The notes beneath the pieces were generated by a model. That model made no database searches and was not told where the DNA came from. It saw only the letters and a program-made list of their open reading frames with translations. Shown here in pieces: positions 1-7,588 of a DNA stretch of 37,005 nt (its first letter is position 1; each line of letters starts with the position of its first letter). The DNA is from Gammaproteobacteria bacterium (lineage in GTDB: Bacteria; Pseudomonadota; Gammaproteobacteria; Pseudomonadales; Pseudohongiellaceae), in contig JAPORB010000089.1 in assembly GCA_026710425.1 (NCBI GenBank), forward strand, positions 1 through 37,005, written 5' to 3'. The position numbers and the translations under genes were made by a program.

Positions 1-52
1 CTTCTAATTCATCTCGTTCTGCTTGCGTTAGTGTTACCGTATACAGTGTCAT
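1..52 (-). CDS. N-terminal fragment of an IS630-like transposase (runs off the left edge)
   Basis: Only 17 codons are visible, read leftward from an ATG at 52-50; the gene continues outside the window. The peptide MTLYTVTLTQAERDELE resembles the start of the helix-turn-helix domain of IS630-family transposases, which commonly open with a short beta strand, a V-T-L-T step and an E-R-x-E-L helix. A GAGG sequence lies about ten bases upstream of the ATG. The reading frame stays open to the edge. The function is inferred from this short motif; another helix-turn-helix protein is possible. Confidence 0.5.
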   Translation of the reverse strand, partial: MTLYTVTLTQAERDELE

Positions 53-709
53 GTCTCTTGCCTCGCCGCCTTGATAATAGACCGCAAGAAGAATACAATA
101 AATGCGACTTATTTACAATGACTTAACACTAGTGATCAAGTTTGGAGGCAATGTCGGCAACTCACTACCGGGAAATACAATATGATTTAACTTGATACAC
201 CTTCCAGTTCGTCAATTGATAAAGGCTTTTCATTAACGAATATTCACTTTAGATAAGATGATTGGGGCAATTACTCTTTCGGGTACTAGACCTTCATTAT
301 GTATTAGTATTTGGGGAAGGACTTTTACAATCCTTTGTACAACGGTATATCAAGTGCGCCATGAAGGCTACTACTTGCAAATGATCCTGTATGAGCACCG
401 CTCAAAACAATCACCGACATTCTTGAATGGAAATAAAGGCATCAATACCTCAAACCGACTTATGCAATACACTTGGTATCACCAAAAACAATACCACTGA
501 AGTTTTTGCCTAGAATTATAATGCTCGCCTTAGAATATTTCCGAGATGGCATACGATTTTTGAACGCTCATCTTTACAGACTATGTGATGGTATAAATAA
601 TATGAATTTAGAGTAACGAAATGGAAGATCTAAAAGACTTAGAGTTTCACTCACCTGAAATAAATATCTGATGACCTCAACAGACAGCCAAATATAACAA
701 GCAACCGGA
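53..709. other. Gene-poor stretch between the transposase fragment and the Fic gene
   Basis: No convincing gene is visible here. An 80-codon plus-strand frame at 258-500 has no recognisable domain, no ribosome binding site and an unusual composition rich in Tyr, Thr and Cys. Around 95-113 the sequence AATAAATGCGACTTATTTA has AATAA/TTATT arms. As it lies just upstream of the transposase start it could be part of the element's end, but this is inference. The rest may be decayed mobile DNA; nothing in it can be assigned. Confidence 0.4.
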
Positions 710-1312
710 TCACCGGGTATTACCAGAAGCTGTTTCGAGTTGTTCTGTCAATAGACGGCACAAAAGTGAAATAAGTGGACCAACGTCTCCTTGGTCTCTT
801 GATTTTAATGCTTCAATATACTCCCATCTGTTGCCCTTCAACAATTCAGGGAGTATGGTTTTTCCGGGTAGTGTACCACCAGATTTCACACAAATGATGA
901 AATAGCAAACTGCTCTTGCCGTTCTACCATTTCCGTTGCAGAAAGGGTGAATGTAATTTACTCTCCAAAGCGCATACGCAGCCAACTCGACCACATTACA
1001 ATTTTGCCATTTATAATTGATCACATTGATCATATCATCCATGAGTGGCTGAACACGATAGTACTGTGGTGCCACAAAGTTGCCAGCCGTTACTGAAAAA
1101 GTTCTGTATTCCCCGGCTTGGTGATGCAATCCAGCGATTGCATGGAAATTGATTGCCTTAATTATTGCCTGGGACAACAACGGACGGTCCTTACTCAACG
1201 CGGCACGAATCATTGATCGCAAAAACCAGTAATGCCTGAGGTCGTTGTCAATCTTGACCATCTGGTAGACCGGGTCTGCCTCAGTGCGATTGCACAATTC
1301 ATACAGATCCAC
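710..1312 (-). CDS. Fic-domain protein (probable AMP/NMP transferase)
   Basis: A 200-residue protein with a Fic fold. Fic enzymes usually transfer AMP from ATP to a hydroxyl of a target protein; many short ones are toxins paired with a small antitoxin. The core motif HPFCNGNGRTAR is near residues 120-131, preceded by a flap-like segment beginning GEYRT near residue 67. The catalytic His and the GNGRxxR anion-binding part are intact. The position normally Asp or Glu, used for metal binding, is Asn here, so activity may differ from the classical type. No (S/T)xxxE(G/N) inhibitory motif is seen in this protein. The start is GTG at 1312, three bases after the stop of a 59-codon ORF in the same frame. 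There is no strong ribosome binding site, so translation may be coupled. The target is unknown. Confidence 0.85.
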   Translation of the reverse strand: MDLYELCNRTEADPVYQMVKIDNDLRHYWFLRSMIRAALSKDRPLLSQAIIKAINFHAIAGLHHQAGEYRTFSVTAGNFVAPQYYRVQPLMDDMINVINYKWQNCNVVELAAYALWRVNYIHPFCNGNGRTARAVCYFIICVKSGGTLPGKTILPELLKGNRWEYIEALKSRDQGDVGPLISLLCRLLTEQLETASGNTR

Positions 1313-1315
1313 AAA

Positions 1316-1495
1316 TCAATACCGTTCTTCCACCAGTTTTTCCAGTTGCTCTTTAGTCATGCCGCCCTCTTCAGATTTCATACCAAGGGCAAAAGATATA
1401 CTTTGCGCCCTAGACTCTTCTTTGGAGAGGCTGGACTTTGCCGCTTCGCGAAGTCGTTGCTCCATTTCTTCGTGTTTATTTGTTTCTTGATTCAT
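1316..1495 (-). CDS. Small 59-residue protein upstream of Fic, candidate antitoxin
   Basis: The ORF runs from ATG at 1495 to TGA at 1318-1316 and encodes a charged, probably helical peptide with N-terminal MNQETNKHEEMEQ and C-terminal TKEQLEKLVEERY. GGAG lies ten bases upstream of the ATG, and a good -10 (TATATT) about 32 bases upstream. It shares its reading frame with the Fic gene and is separated from it by the stop plus one codon. Small helical antitoxins such as VbhA precede many Fic toxins, and position and size suggest the same role. The canonical (S/T)xxxE(G/N) inhibition motif is not present, so it is either a divergent antitoxin or an N-terminal Fic segment cut off by a stop mutation. 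The protein family is not recognised. Confidence 0.55.
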   Translation of the reverse strand: MNQETNKHEEMEQRLREAAKSSLSKEESRAQSISFALGMKSEEGGMTKEQLEKLVEERY

Positions 1496-1526
1496 ATTGG
1501 TTGTGCTCCATCCTTATCAAAACCAC

Positions 1527-1557
1527 AATATATTGCGATCATTGCCTTTTTCGGCAA
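1527..1557 (-). promoter_or_regulatory. Predicted promoter and dyad of the Fic module
   Basis: On the minus strand TTGCCG (1557-1552) is followed after 19 bases by TATATT (1532-1527). A perfect dyad TTGCC-N6-GGCAA covers 1557-1542 and overlaps the -35. Transcription would start near 1520, giving a leader of about 25 bases before the small ORF at 1495. The 19-base spacer is longer than the usual 17, which is common at regulated promoters. Prediction only. Confidence 0.4.
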
Positions 1558-1661
1558 CTTTATCTGAAACGTTAACAAATTCAGTTGCTTGGCTCAATAG
1601 ACCTTTGTGAGCTTTCACATGATGCTTTAGTGCTGGAATTACACCAGTTATTGTTCCGTTA

Positions 1662-1692
1662 TTGCCCGATAGGCAATTTAATGGGATATAAT
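1662..1692 (+). promoter_or_regulatory. Predicted promoter and dyad upstream of def
   Basis: TTGCCC (1662-1667) is followed after 19 bases by a perfect TATAAT (1687-1692). The dyad TTGCC-N5-GGCAA (1662-1676) covers the -35 region. The distance from TTGCC to the -10 is the same as in the oppositely oriented promoter at 1557-1527. The leader to the def ATG would be about 64 bases. No other -35 candidate at 17 bases is visible. Confidence 0.45.
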
Positions 1693-1762
1693 CATGACTA
1701 TGGAATACACATTATTATTATATTGGAATAAGTAATCTTCACCTTCACAGAATATCGAAACC

Positions 1763-2269
1763 ATGGCCTTACGACAAATTTTGGAATTTCCCGATCCGCG
1801 TCTGCGCAAAATAGCCAGCCCCGTCACTGTATTTGATGGAAACCTTGAAAATTTGATCGGGGACATGTTCGAAACGATGTATGAAGCGAAGGGAATCGGT
1901 TTGGCAGCTACCCAGATCAATGTTCATGAGCGCCTGCTGGTGATAGATTTGTCCGAGGAGAAAGATCAGCCAATGGTTTTAATAAATCCGAAAGTCAGCA
2001 TTCTGGAAGATGAACTCTCAGAACATGATGAGGGCTGCCTTTCAGTTCCTGGCTATTATGAGACTGTATCCCGCCCGCGACGTATTAGGGTTTCAGCGCA
2101 AGAAAAAACCGGCCAATCCTTCGAAATGGAAGCCGAAGGGTTGCTTTCAACCTGTATTCAACACGAGATTGATCATCTGGACGGCAAGCTTTTTGTTGAT
2201 TACATCAGCGCATTGAAACGTCAGCGCATTCGCCAGAAACTGGAAAAGGAGCGCAAAATGTCTGCCTGA
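1763..2269 (+). CDS. def: Peptide deformylase
   Basis: Removes the formyl group from the N-terminal formyl-methionine of nascent proteins at the ribosome; a metal hydrolase of the cytoplasm. All three family motifs are present in the 168-residue product: GIGLAATQ at 44-51, EGCLS at 90-94 with metal-ligand Cys92, and HEIDH at 134-138 supplying two His ligands and the catalytic Glu. The length matches the bacterial type I enzyme (about 168-170). The start ATG at 1763 lacks a good ribosome binding site but gives the canonical N-terminus. It heads a co-directional group with fmt (73-base gap), which adds the formyl group that this enzyme removes. The divergent dprA/LysM genes often found upstream of def in Pseudomonas are absent; the Fic module lies there instead. 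Confidence 0.97.
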   Translation: MALRQILEFPDPRLRKIASPVTVFDGNLENLIGDMFETMYEAKGIGLAATQINVHERLLVIDLSEEKDQPMVLINPKVSILEDELSEHDEGCLSVPGYYETVSRPRRIRVSAQEKTGQSFEMEAEGLLSTCIQHEIDHLDGKLFVDYISALKRQRIRQKLEKERKMSA

Positions 2270-2342
2270 TTCACTGGCAGTCTTCGTTCATCCTGTACCA
2301 AGATAACCAGCAGAATCTCTGACCAAGGCGGAATACCCGTCC

Positions 2343-3308
2343 ATGCACAAACTTCGTCTCTGTTTTGCAGGCACACCTGCCTTCGCAGCTGAACATCTTG
2401 CACGCCTAATCGAAGCCAATCACCAAATTATCGCTGTCTATACACAGCCTGACCGTCCGGCGGGACGGGGCAAGCAGGTGCAACCAAGTCCAGTCAAACA
2501 GGTGGCAGAAAAAGCCGGACTCAGGGTGTTGCAGCCCGAAACCCTTCGCAATCAGACTGTGCAACAAGACATGCAGGAACTTGATGCTGATTTGATGGTG
2601 GTTGTGGCCTACGGTCTGATTCTTCCCCAGGCCATACTTGATATCCCCAAATTTGGATGTATCAACGTACATGCCTCTTTGTTGCCCCGTTGGCGGGGTG
2701 CGGCACCGATTGAGCGAGCCATTCTCGCCAGAGACAAGGAAACAGGAGTCACCATTATGCAAATGGAGGTCGGCCTGGACACTGGACCCATTTTACATAG
2801 AGTTAAAATAGCCATTGATGCCGAAGACAATCGCCGGACACTTACCGAAAAACTCAGCAATGTAGGGCAGGAGGCTTTACTGTACACTCTGGATAATCTC
2901 GCACTGTTGAGAAGCGAAGCCAAACCTCAAAACGACAGTGACGCCACCTATGCCAGAAAGGTGGGCAAGGCAGAAGCCCTGATTGACTGGAGCAAGGATG
3001 CGGCAGATATTTCAGCTGTGATCAGGGTCGGCATAGGACGTAATCCAGCCTATTCGTTTCTGGGAACCACGCGACTCCGTCTAATTTCTGGCACAACCGT
3101 AAGCTCAAGCAGCGAGGAGCCACCTGGCACCGTGTTTGCCATCGAGAAAGACAACTTTTTCGTTGCTTGCGGTAATGCTTCGCTCAAGGTGAACAGCATA
3201 CAGCTTCCCGGTAAGAATCCAATCACCGTCAGAGACCTGCTCAATTCAAACCAGACACTAATCAAACCGGGCATCAGATTTGGTGATTGCACCGACCTCC
3301 AACCTTGA
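2343..3308 (+). CDS. fmt: Methionyl-tRNA formyltransferase
   Basis: Transfers a formyl group from 10-formyltetrahydrofolate to Met-tRNA of the initiator type. The 321-residue protein begins with the Rossmann-like strand and loop CFAGTPAFAAEHL. The folate-site signature INVHASLLPRWRGAAPI is near residues 105-121, with the catalytic Asn and His in it, and the catalytic Asp follows in GLDTGPIL near 144. The C-terminal OB-like tRNA-binding domain covers roughly 205-315. Length is typical (315-320). It sits between def and rsmB; its TGA stop overlaps the rsmB ATG by one base, which suggests translational coupling. Confidence 0.97.
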   Translation: MHKLRLCFAGTPAFAAEHLARLIEANHQIIAVYTQPDRPAGRGKQVQPSPVKQVAEKAGLRVLQPETLRNQTVQQDMQELDADLMVVVAYGLILPQAILDIPKFGCINVHASLLPRWRGAAPIERAILARDKETGVTIMQMEVGLDTGPILHRVKIAIDAEDNRRTLTEKLSNVGQEALLYTLDNLALLRSEAKPQNDSDATYARKVGKAEALIDWSKDAADISAVIRVGIGRNPAYSFLGTTRLRLISGTTVSSSSEEPPGTVFAIEKDNFFVACGNASLKVNSIQLPGKNPITVRDLLNSNQTLIKPGIRFGDCTDLQP

Positions 3309-4600
3309 TGACCAGTGCCCGCGCTACCGCCGCCCATATACTCTCAGCACTGATATGCGACCGAGGTTCATTGACGAGCCATCTGCAAAACAACAGGCAA
3401 CATTCAGAGTTTCAATTGATCCAGGAATACTGCTATGGCTGTTGTAGGTGGTTTCATCTTCTGCACTTCTTTATCAATGCACTGCTGAGAAAGCCACTAA
3501 AACAAAAAGATAGCGATGTGCTCTGCCTACTACTGCTCGGGCTGTATCAAATCAGAGAAATGAACATTCCCGATCATGCGGCGATTAATGAAACAGTCGA
3601 AATAACCTGTGAAATCGGAAAACCGTGGGCCAGAGGGCTGGTTAACGGTGTGTTGCGCAACTACCTCAGACAGCAGCAAGCACTGGAAAGGAGAGCCGCC
3701 AGCAATGTTGTCATAGCCACTTCTCACCCGAAGTGGCTGGCATCCATGCTGCACAACAGTTGGCCACAACAGGTAGATACCCTGCTAAAAACCAATAATG
3801 GACGTGCTCCCATGACGCTGCGCGTCAACCTAGCCCGTACCTCCCGGCGTGCTGCTGCTGCCAAATTAAAATCAGCCAGCATCGGCTATCAGAAGGGCTG
3901 TCTGGCATCCTCGGCCATTGTCCTAGGGCAACCGCAGCCAGCTGCCACAGTACCAGGTTTTGACGAAGGCCTAGTCAGCGTTCAGGATGAAGCATCTCAA
4001 CTGGCCGTAACCCTGCTGGATTTGAAACCTGGGCTTCGTGTGCTTGATGCCTGTTCTGCTCCCGGTGGCAAATTATCTCACATTCTTGAAAGTGAGCACT
4101 CACTTGCAGAGGTAGTGGCTATTGATCGAAGCACTGAACGACTAGGCCGATTACGGCAAAATCTGACTAGACTCGGGTTGACGGCACAATGCCAGACAGC
4201 CGACGCAGCGCAGACGGCAATCTGGTGGGATGGCAGACCATTTGATCGCATTCTGCTTGATGCTCCTTGCTCAGCGACCGGGGTCATCCGCCGTCATCCC
4301 GACATCAAGTTGCTCCGCGCAGCCGAGGACATCAGCAAACTGCAGCACCAGCAACAACGACTACTAAAAGCACTGTGGCTATGTCTGGCGAAGGATGGAC
4401 TGTTGCTTTATTCAACCTGCTCGGTACTGGCCGAGGAAAACAGTACTCAAATAGGCACCTTTTTGGGAGATCATGGCGACGCTAAAATTGAGAGCATGCC
4501 GGTCGATTGGGGAGTAGAATGTATGTATGGAAGACAACTTCTGCCACTGCAACAAAACGGGCCAGACGGCTTTTTCTATTGCCTGTTACGTAAAATGTAG
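3308..4600 (+). CDS. rsmB: 16S rRNA (cytosine-967 C5) methyltransferase RsmB
   Basis: Methylates C967 of 16S rRNA using S-adenosylmethionine. The product is 430 residues: an N-terminal NusB-like RNA-binding domain (about 1-140) and a C-terminal Rossmann methylase of the RsmB/NOP2 family. Visible motifs are the SAM loop LDACSAPGGK near 246-255, the DAPCSATG motif near 317-324 with its conserved Cys, and YSTCS near 368-372 with the second Cys of the two-cysteine mechanism. An upstream in-frame GTG/ATG-like start would lie within fmt. ATG 3308, overlapping the fmt stop as TGATG, gives the canonical length and is preferred. It belongs to the def-fmt group. Confidence 0.95.
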   Translation: MTSARATAAHILSALICDRGSLTSHLQNNRQHSEFQLIQEYCYGCCRWFHLLHFFINALLRKPLKQKDSDVLCLLLLGLYQIREMNIPDHAAINETVEITCEIGKPWARGLVNGVLRNYLRQQQALERRAASNVVIATSHPKWLASMLHNSWPQQVDTLLKTNNGRAPMTLRVNLARTSRRAAAAKLKSASIGYQKGCLASSAIVLGQPQPAATVPGFDEGLVSVQDEASQLAVTLLDLKPGLRVLDACSAPGGKLSHILESEHSLAEVVAIDRSTERLGRLRQNLTRLGLTAQCQTADAAQTAIWWDGRPFDRILLDAPCSATGVIRRHPDIKLLRAAEDISKLQHQQQRLLKALWLCLAKDGLLLYSTCSVLAEENSTQIGTFLGDHGDAKIESMPVDWGVECMYGRQLLPLQQNGPDGFFYCLLRKM

Positions 4601-4650
4601 GATCCAAACCCGGCGCAGCCTTGCCGACTGGACCCGATAGCCATGCCAAA

Positions 4651-6027
4651 ATGAAGATTATTATACTCGGTGCCAACCCGGAAGGTGCCGCCCTCGCCGA
4701 GACACTTTCCAACGAAAAAAACGATATCACTGTTGTTGATGAGGATGGTGAACGGTTGCGTGAGCTCAACGATCGTCTGGATCTGAAAGTCACTGAAGGT
4801 CACCCCTCGCTTCCCCATGTGCTGGAAGCAGCAGGTGCCGCCGATGCCGAGATGCTGATCGCCCTTACTGATTCTGATGAAGTGAATATGGTGGCCTGCC
4901 GAGTCGCCTATGCCCTGTTCCGGATGGGAATCAAGATATGTCGTATCCGCGCTGCTTCCTATATCGACAGTGAGAAACTTTTTGGTAAGGAGGGAATTGC
5001 CGTTGATGTCCTGATCAGCCCGGAGAAAATTGTTTCAGAATACATCGCCCGGCTGATCGACTTGCCAGGATCCTTGCAGGTGCTGGATTTTGCCGAAGGC
5101 CGGGTGCAGTTGGTAGCGGTAAAAGCATCCTATGGTGGCCCGCTGGTGGGGCAGGAAATTCGCCTGTTGCGACAGCATATGCCATCCATTGATACACGGG
5201 TGGCCGCCATCTTTCGTAAGGACAGTCCCATCATGCCCGAGGGATCCACCGTCATTGAAGCTGATGACGAAGTGTTTTTTGTGGCGGCCAAGGAAAACAT
5301 CCGCCCGATCATGAGCGAGTTACGCCGACTGGATCAGCCCTATCGCCGCCTGATGATAGCCGGAGGCGGTCGGGTCGGCTTTCGTTTGGCACAAATGATT
5401 GAAGACCGGTTTAGAGTGAAGCTTATTGAAAAAGCGGCTAAGCGCTGTGCCTATCTTTCCGAGCATCTAAATCAGGCGGTGGTGCTCAATGGGGAGGCTT
5501 CTCAGAAAGAGTTGCTGGTGGAGGAAAGTATTGATGAAACAGATATCTTCCTGGCCCTGACTAATGATGATGAGGCGAACATCATGTCCTCTTTACTGGC
5601 TAAGCGGCTGGGCGCAAAAAAAGTGATTACCCTGATCAATAATCCCGACTATGTAGATTTGGTACAAGGCGGTGAAATCGACATCGCCATCTCTCCCCAG
5701 CAGGCGACCGTAGGAAGCTTATTGGCCCATGTCAGAAAAGGCGACGTGGTCAATGTTCACTCCCTGCGTCGAGGTGCAGCCGAGGCCATAGAGGCCATTG
5801 CCCATGGTAATTCCGCTCACTCCAAGGTGGTGGGCAAGGCGGTGCAAGATATCAATCTACCCGAAGGCACAACCATTGGCGCAATAGTACGCAATGATGA
5901 GGTTTTGATCGCCCACGACAACACCATCGTTGAACAGGAAGATCATATAATTCTGTTCCTTGTGAACAGTCGGCAAATTCCGGCGGTTGAAAAACTGTTT
6001 CTGCCCGACGCCAAATTCATCTTCTGA
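4651..6027 (+). CDS. trkA: Trk system potassium uptake regulatory protein TrkA
   Basis: Cytoplasmic peripheral subunit that binds NAD(H) and other nucleotides and gates the TrkH potassium channel. The 458 residues match E. coli TrkA in length and consist of two RCK units, each with a Rossmann (TrkA_N) and a TrkA_C part. The second Rossmann loop is intact (GGGRVG near residue 235), and the highly conserved NDDEANIMSSLLAKRLGAKK and SLRRGAAEAIEAIAHG blocks are present. The first loop near residues 7-12 reads GANPEG instead of the usual GAGQVG, so nucleotide binding in the first half may be altered. ATG 4651 is chosen over an upstream ATG at 4621 because it starts with the canonical MKIIILGA. trkH follows after 13 bases. 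Confidence 0.96.
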   Translation: MKIIILGANPEGAALAETLSNEKNDITVVDEDGERLRELNDRLDLKVTEGHPSLPHVLEAAGAADAEMLIALTDSDEVNMVACRVAYALFRMGIKICRIRAASYIDSEKLFGKEGIAVDVLISPEKIVSEYIARLIDLPGSLQVLDFAEGRVQLVAVKASYGGPLVGQEIRLLRQHMPSIDTRVAAIFRKDSPIMPEGSTVIEADDEVFFVAAKENIRPIMSELRRLDQPYRRLMIAGGGRVGFRLAQMIEDRFRVKLIEKAAKRCAYLSEHLNQAVVLNGEASQKELLVEESIDETDIFLALTNDDEANIMSSLLAKRLGAKKVITLINNPDYVDLVQGGEIDIAISPQQATVGSLLAHVRKGDVVNVHSLRRGAAEAIEAIAHGNSAHSKVVGKAVQDINLPEGTTIGAIVRNDEVLIAHDNTIVEQEDHIILFLVNSRQIPAVEKLFLPDAKFIF

Positions 6028-6040
6028 ACACGGCAGTTCA

Positions 6041-7504
6041 ATGCATCCGTTCAGCATTATCAGAATTATTGGCATCCTGCTGATGATTTTTAGCCTGCTG
6101 GGCAATTTGCCACCCCTGCTAGTCTCCCTTTTCTACAAGGATGGCATGGCTACTGACTTTCTGACCGCCTGCCTGATCATTTTTACGCCAGGGTGCTTAT
6201 TGTGGGCTCTGACTGCTCGACGCAACAACGAACTCACCAATCGGGATGGGTTTCTGGTGGTAACCCTGTTTTGGGCAGTACTTGGCAGTGCTGGTTGCCT
6301 GCCGTTTTGGCTGTCTGAGTCAATCACCCTATCGTTGACCGATGCCGTGTTTGAGTCCGTTTCCGGTCTCACCACAACCGGGGCGACCGTAATTTCTGGA
6401 CTGGACAATTTACCGAAGTCATTGCTGTTTTACCGGCAAATGCTGCAGTGGATGGGAGGCATGGGCATCATTGTGCTGGCACTGGCACTTTTACCAATGC
6501 TGGGGATCGGTGGCATGCAGCTTTATAGGGCGGAGAGTCCAGGACCGATCAAGGATACCAAGCTGGTCCCACGGCTAGCCGAGACGGCCAAAAACCTCTG
6601 GTATATCTATCTTACCCTCACCGCGGCTTGTGCCCTGTCCTACTGGTTAGCAGGGATGAACCTCTTTGATGCCATATGTCACAGCTTTAGCACCATAGCC
6701 ATTGGCGGATTTTCCACCCATGACGATAGCCTAGGGTATTTCCAGAATCCATTGGTGGAGGCTGTTGCCGTTTTATTCATGTTTATAGCTGGGGTCAATT
6801 TTGCGCTGCACTTCATGACCTGGAGCAGAAAGAAAGAATCAACGGTTCGTCATTACTTTCAAGACTCCGAGTTTAGATTTTATGGTTTTATCCTGCTGTT
6901 GGTATCGTTCGCAACTGTGAGCGTATTGTTGATCTCAGGCACCTATGGCTCTGCGGACGAAGCCCTGATCAAGGGCATATTCCAAGTTGTTTCGTTTGCC
7001 ACCACAACAGGATTCACCACGGCCGATTTCAATAGCTGGCCCCTGTTCCTGCCATATGTGCTGCTCTATGCAGCTATCATTGGTGCCTGTGCCGGTTCCA
7101 CCGGAGGCGGCATGAAAGTGATCCGGATCCTGCTTATCTTCAAGCAGGGAATCCGGGAGGTTCAGCGGCTGATTCATCCCCGGGCGGTGATTCCGATCAA
7201 GCTGGGACGCAAGGTAATGCCCGATCGGGTTGTGGATTCTGTGTGGGGATTCTTTGCCGTCTATGTGATGGCTTACATGTTCATGTTGTTAGCCCTACTG
7301 GCCACCGGACTGGATATCATCACTGCTTTCAGTGCTGTTGGTGCCTGTATCAACAATCTCGGCCCTGGTCTTGCCGAAGTCTCGCAAAACTATGCAGATC
7401 TAAACCTGACCACCAAGTGGATCCTCTGTCTGGCCATGCTGCTTGGTCGTCTTGAGGTGTTCACCTTCCTGGTACTGATTACCCCTATGTTCTGGAAACG
7501 CTGA
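6041..7504 (+). CDS. trkH: Trk potassium uptake protein TrkH/TrkG, channel subunit
   Basis: Polytopic inner-membrane potassium translocator, 487 residues, of the superfamily with four repeated M1-P-M2 units. The four pore-loop segments are visible: LTTTGATV near 109, IAIGGFSTHD near 218, FATTTGFTTAD near 320 and NNLGPG near 437, each carrying the selectivity-filter Gly. Hydrophobic helices span the whole protein. ATG 6041 (MHPFSIIRIIGILL) matches the family N-terminus. An earlier start at 5987 would lie inside trkA and adds a Cys/Pro-rich tail unlike relatives. It is co-directional with trkA 13 bases upstream, as expected for an obligate partner. Confidence 0.95.
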   Translation: MHPFSIIRIIGILLMIFSLLGNLPPLLVSLFYKDGMATDFLTACLIIFTPGCLLWALTARRNNELTNRDGFLVVTLFWAVLGSAGCLPFWLSESITLSLTDAVFESVSGLTTTGATVISGLDNLPKSLLFYRQMLQWMGGMGIIVLALALLPMLGIGGMQLYRAESPGPIKDTKLVPRLAETAKNLWYIYLTLTAACALSYWLAGMNLFDAICHSFSTIAIGGFSTHDDSLGYFQNPLVEAVAVLFMFIAGVNFALHFMTWSRKKESTVRHYFQDSEFRFYGFILLLVSFATVSVLLISGTYGSADEALIKGIFQVVSFATTTGFTTADFNSWPLFLPYVLLYAAIIGACAGSTGGGMKVIRILLIFKQGIREVQRLIHPRAVIPIKLGRKVMPDRVVDSVWGFFAVYVMAYMFMLLALLATGLDIITAFSAVGACINNLGPGLAEVSQNYADLNLTTKWILCLAMLLGRLEVFTFLVLITPMFWKR

Positions 7505-7588
7505 ATCCATGAACACCTTGCCTTTAGTTCACCAATCAAGACGGCACTTCGCCCGGGCAGACTCCTGAACACATCAGCCGTCCGGTGG

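Noticed and set aside
258..500. 80-codon plus-strand frame in the left accessory region
   Set aside because: No ribosome binding site, domain or plausible neighbour; codon use looks random.
531..626. Short frame beginning MLALEYFRDGIRF, faintly like the helix of some IS5-type transposases
   Set aside because: Only one short weak resemblance, with stops on both sides; not enough to call a transposase remnant.
1232..1567. Plus-strand frames opposite the Fic module
   Set aside because: Phe/His/Cys-rich composition typical of a shadow frame; the minus-strand frames carry the Fic motif and a ribosome binding site.
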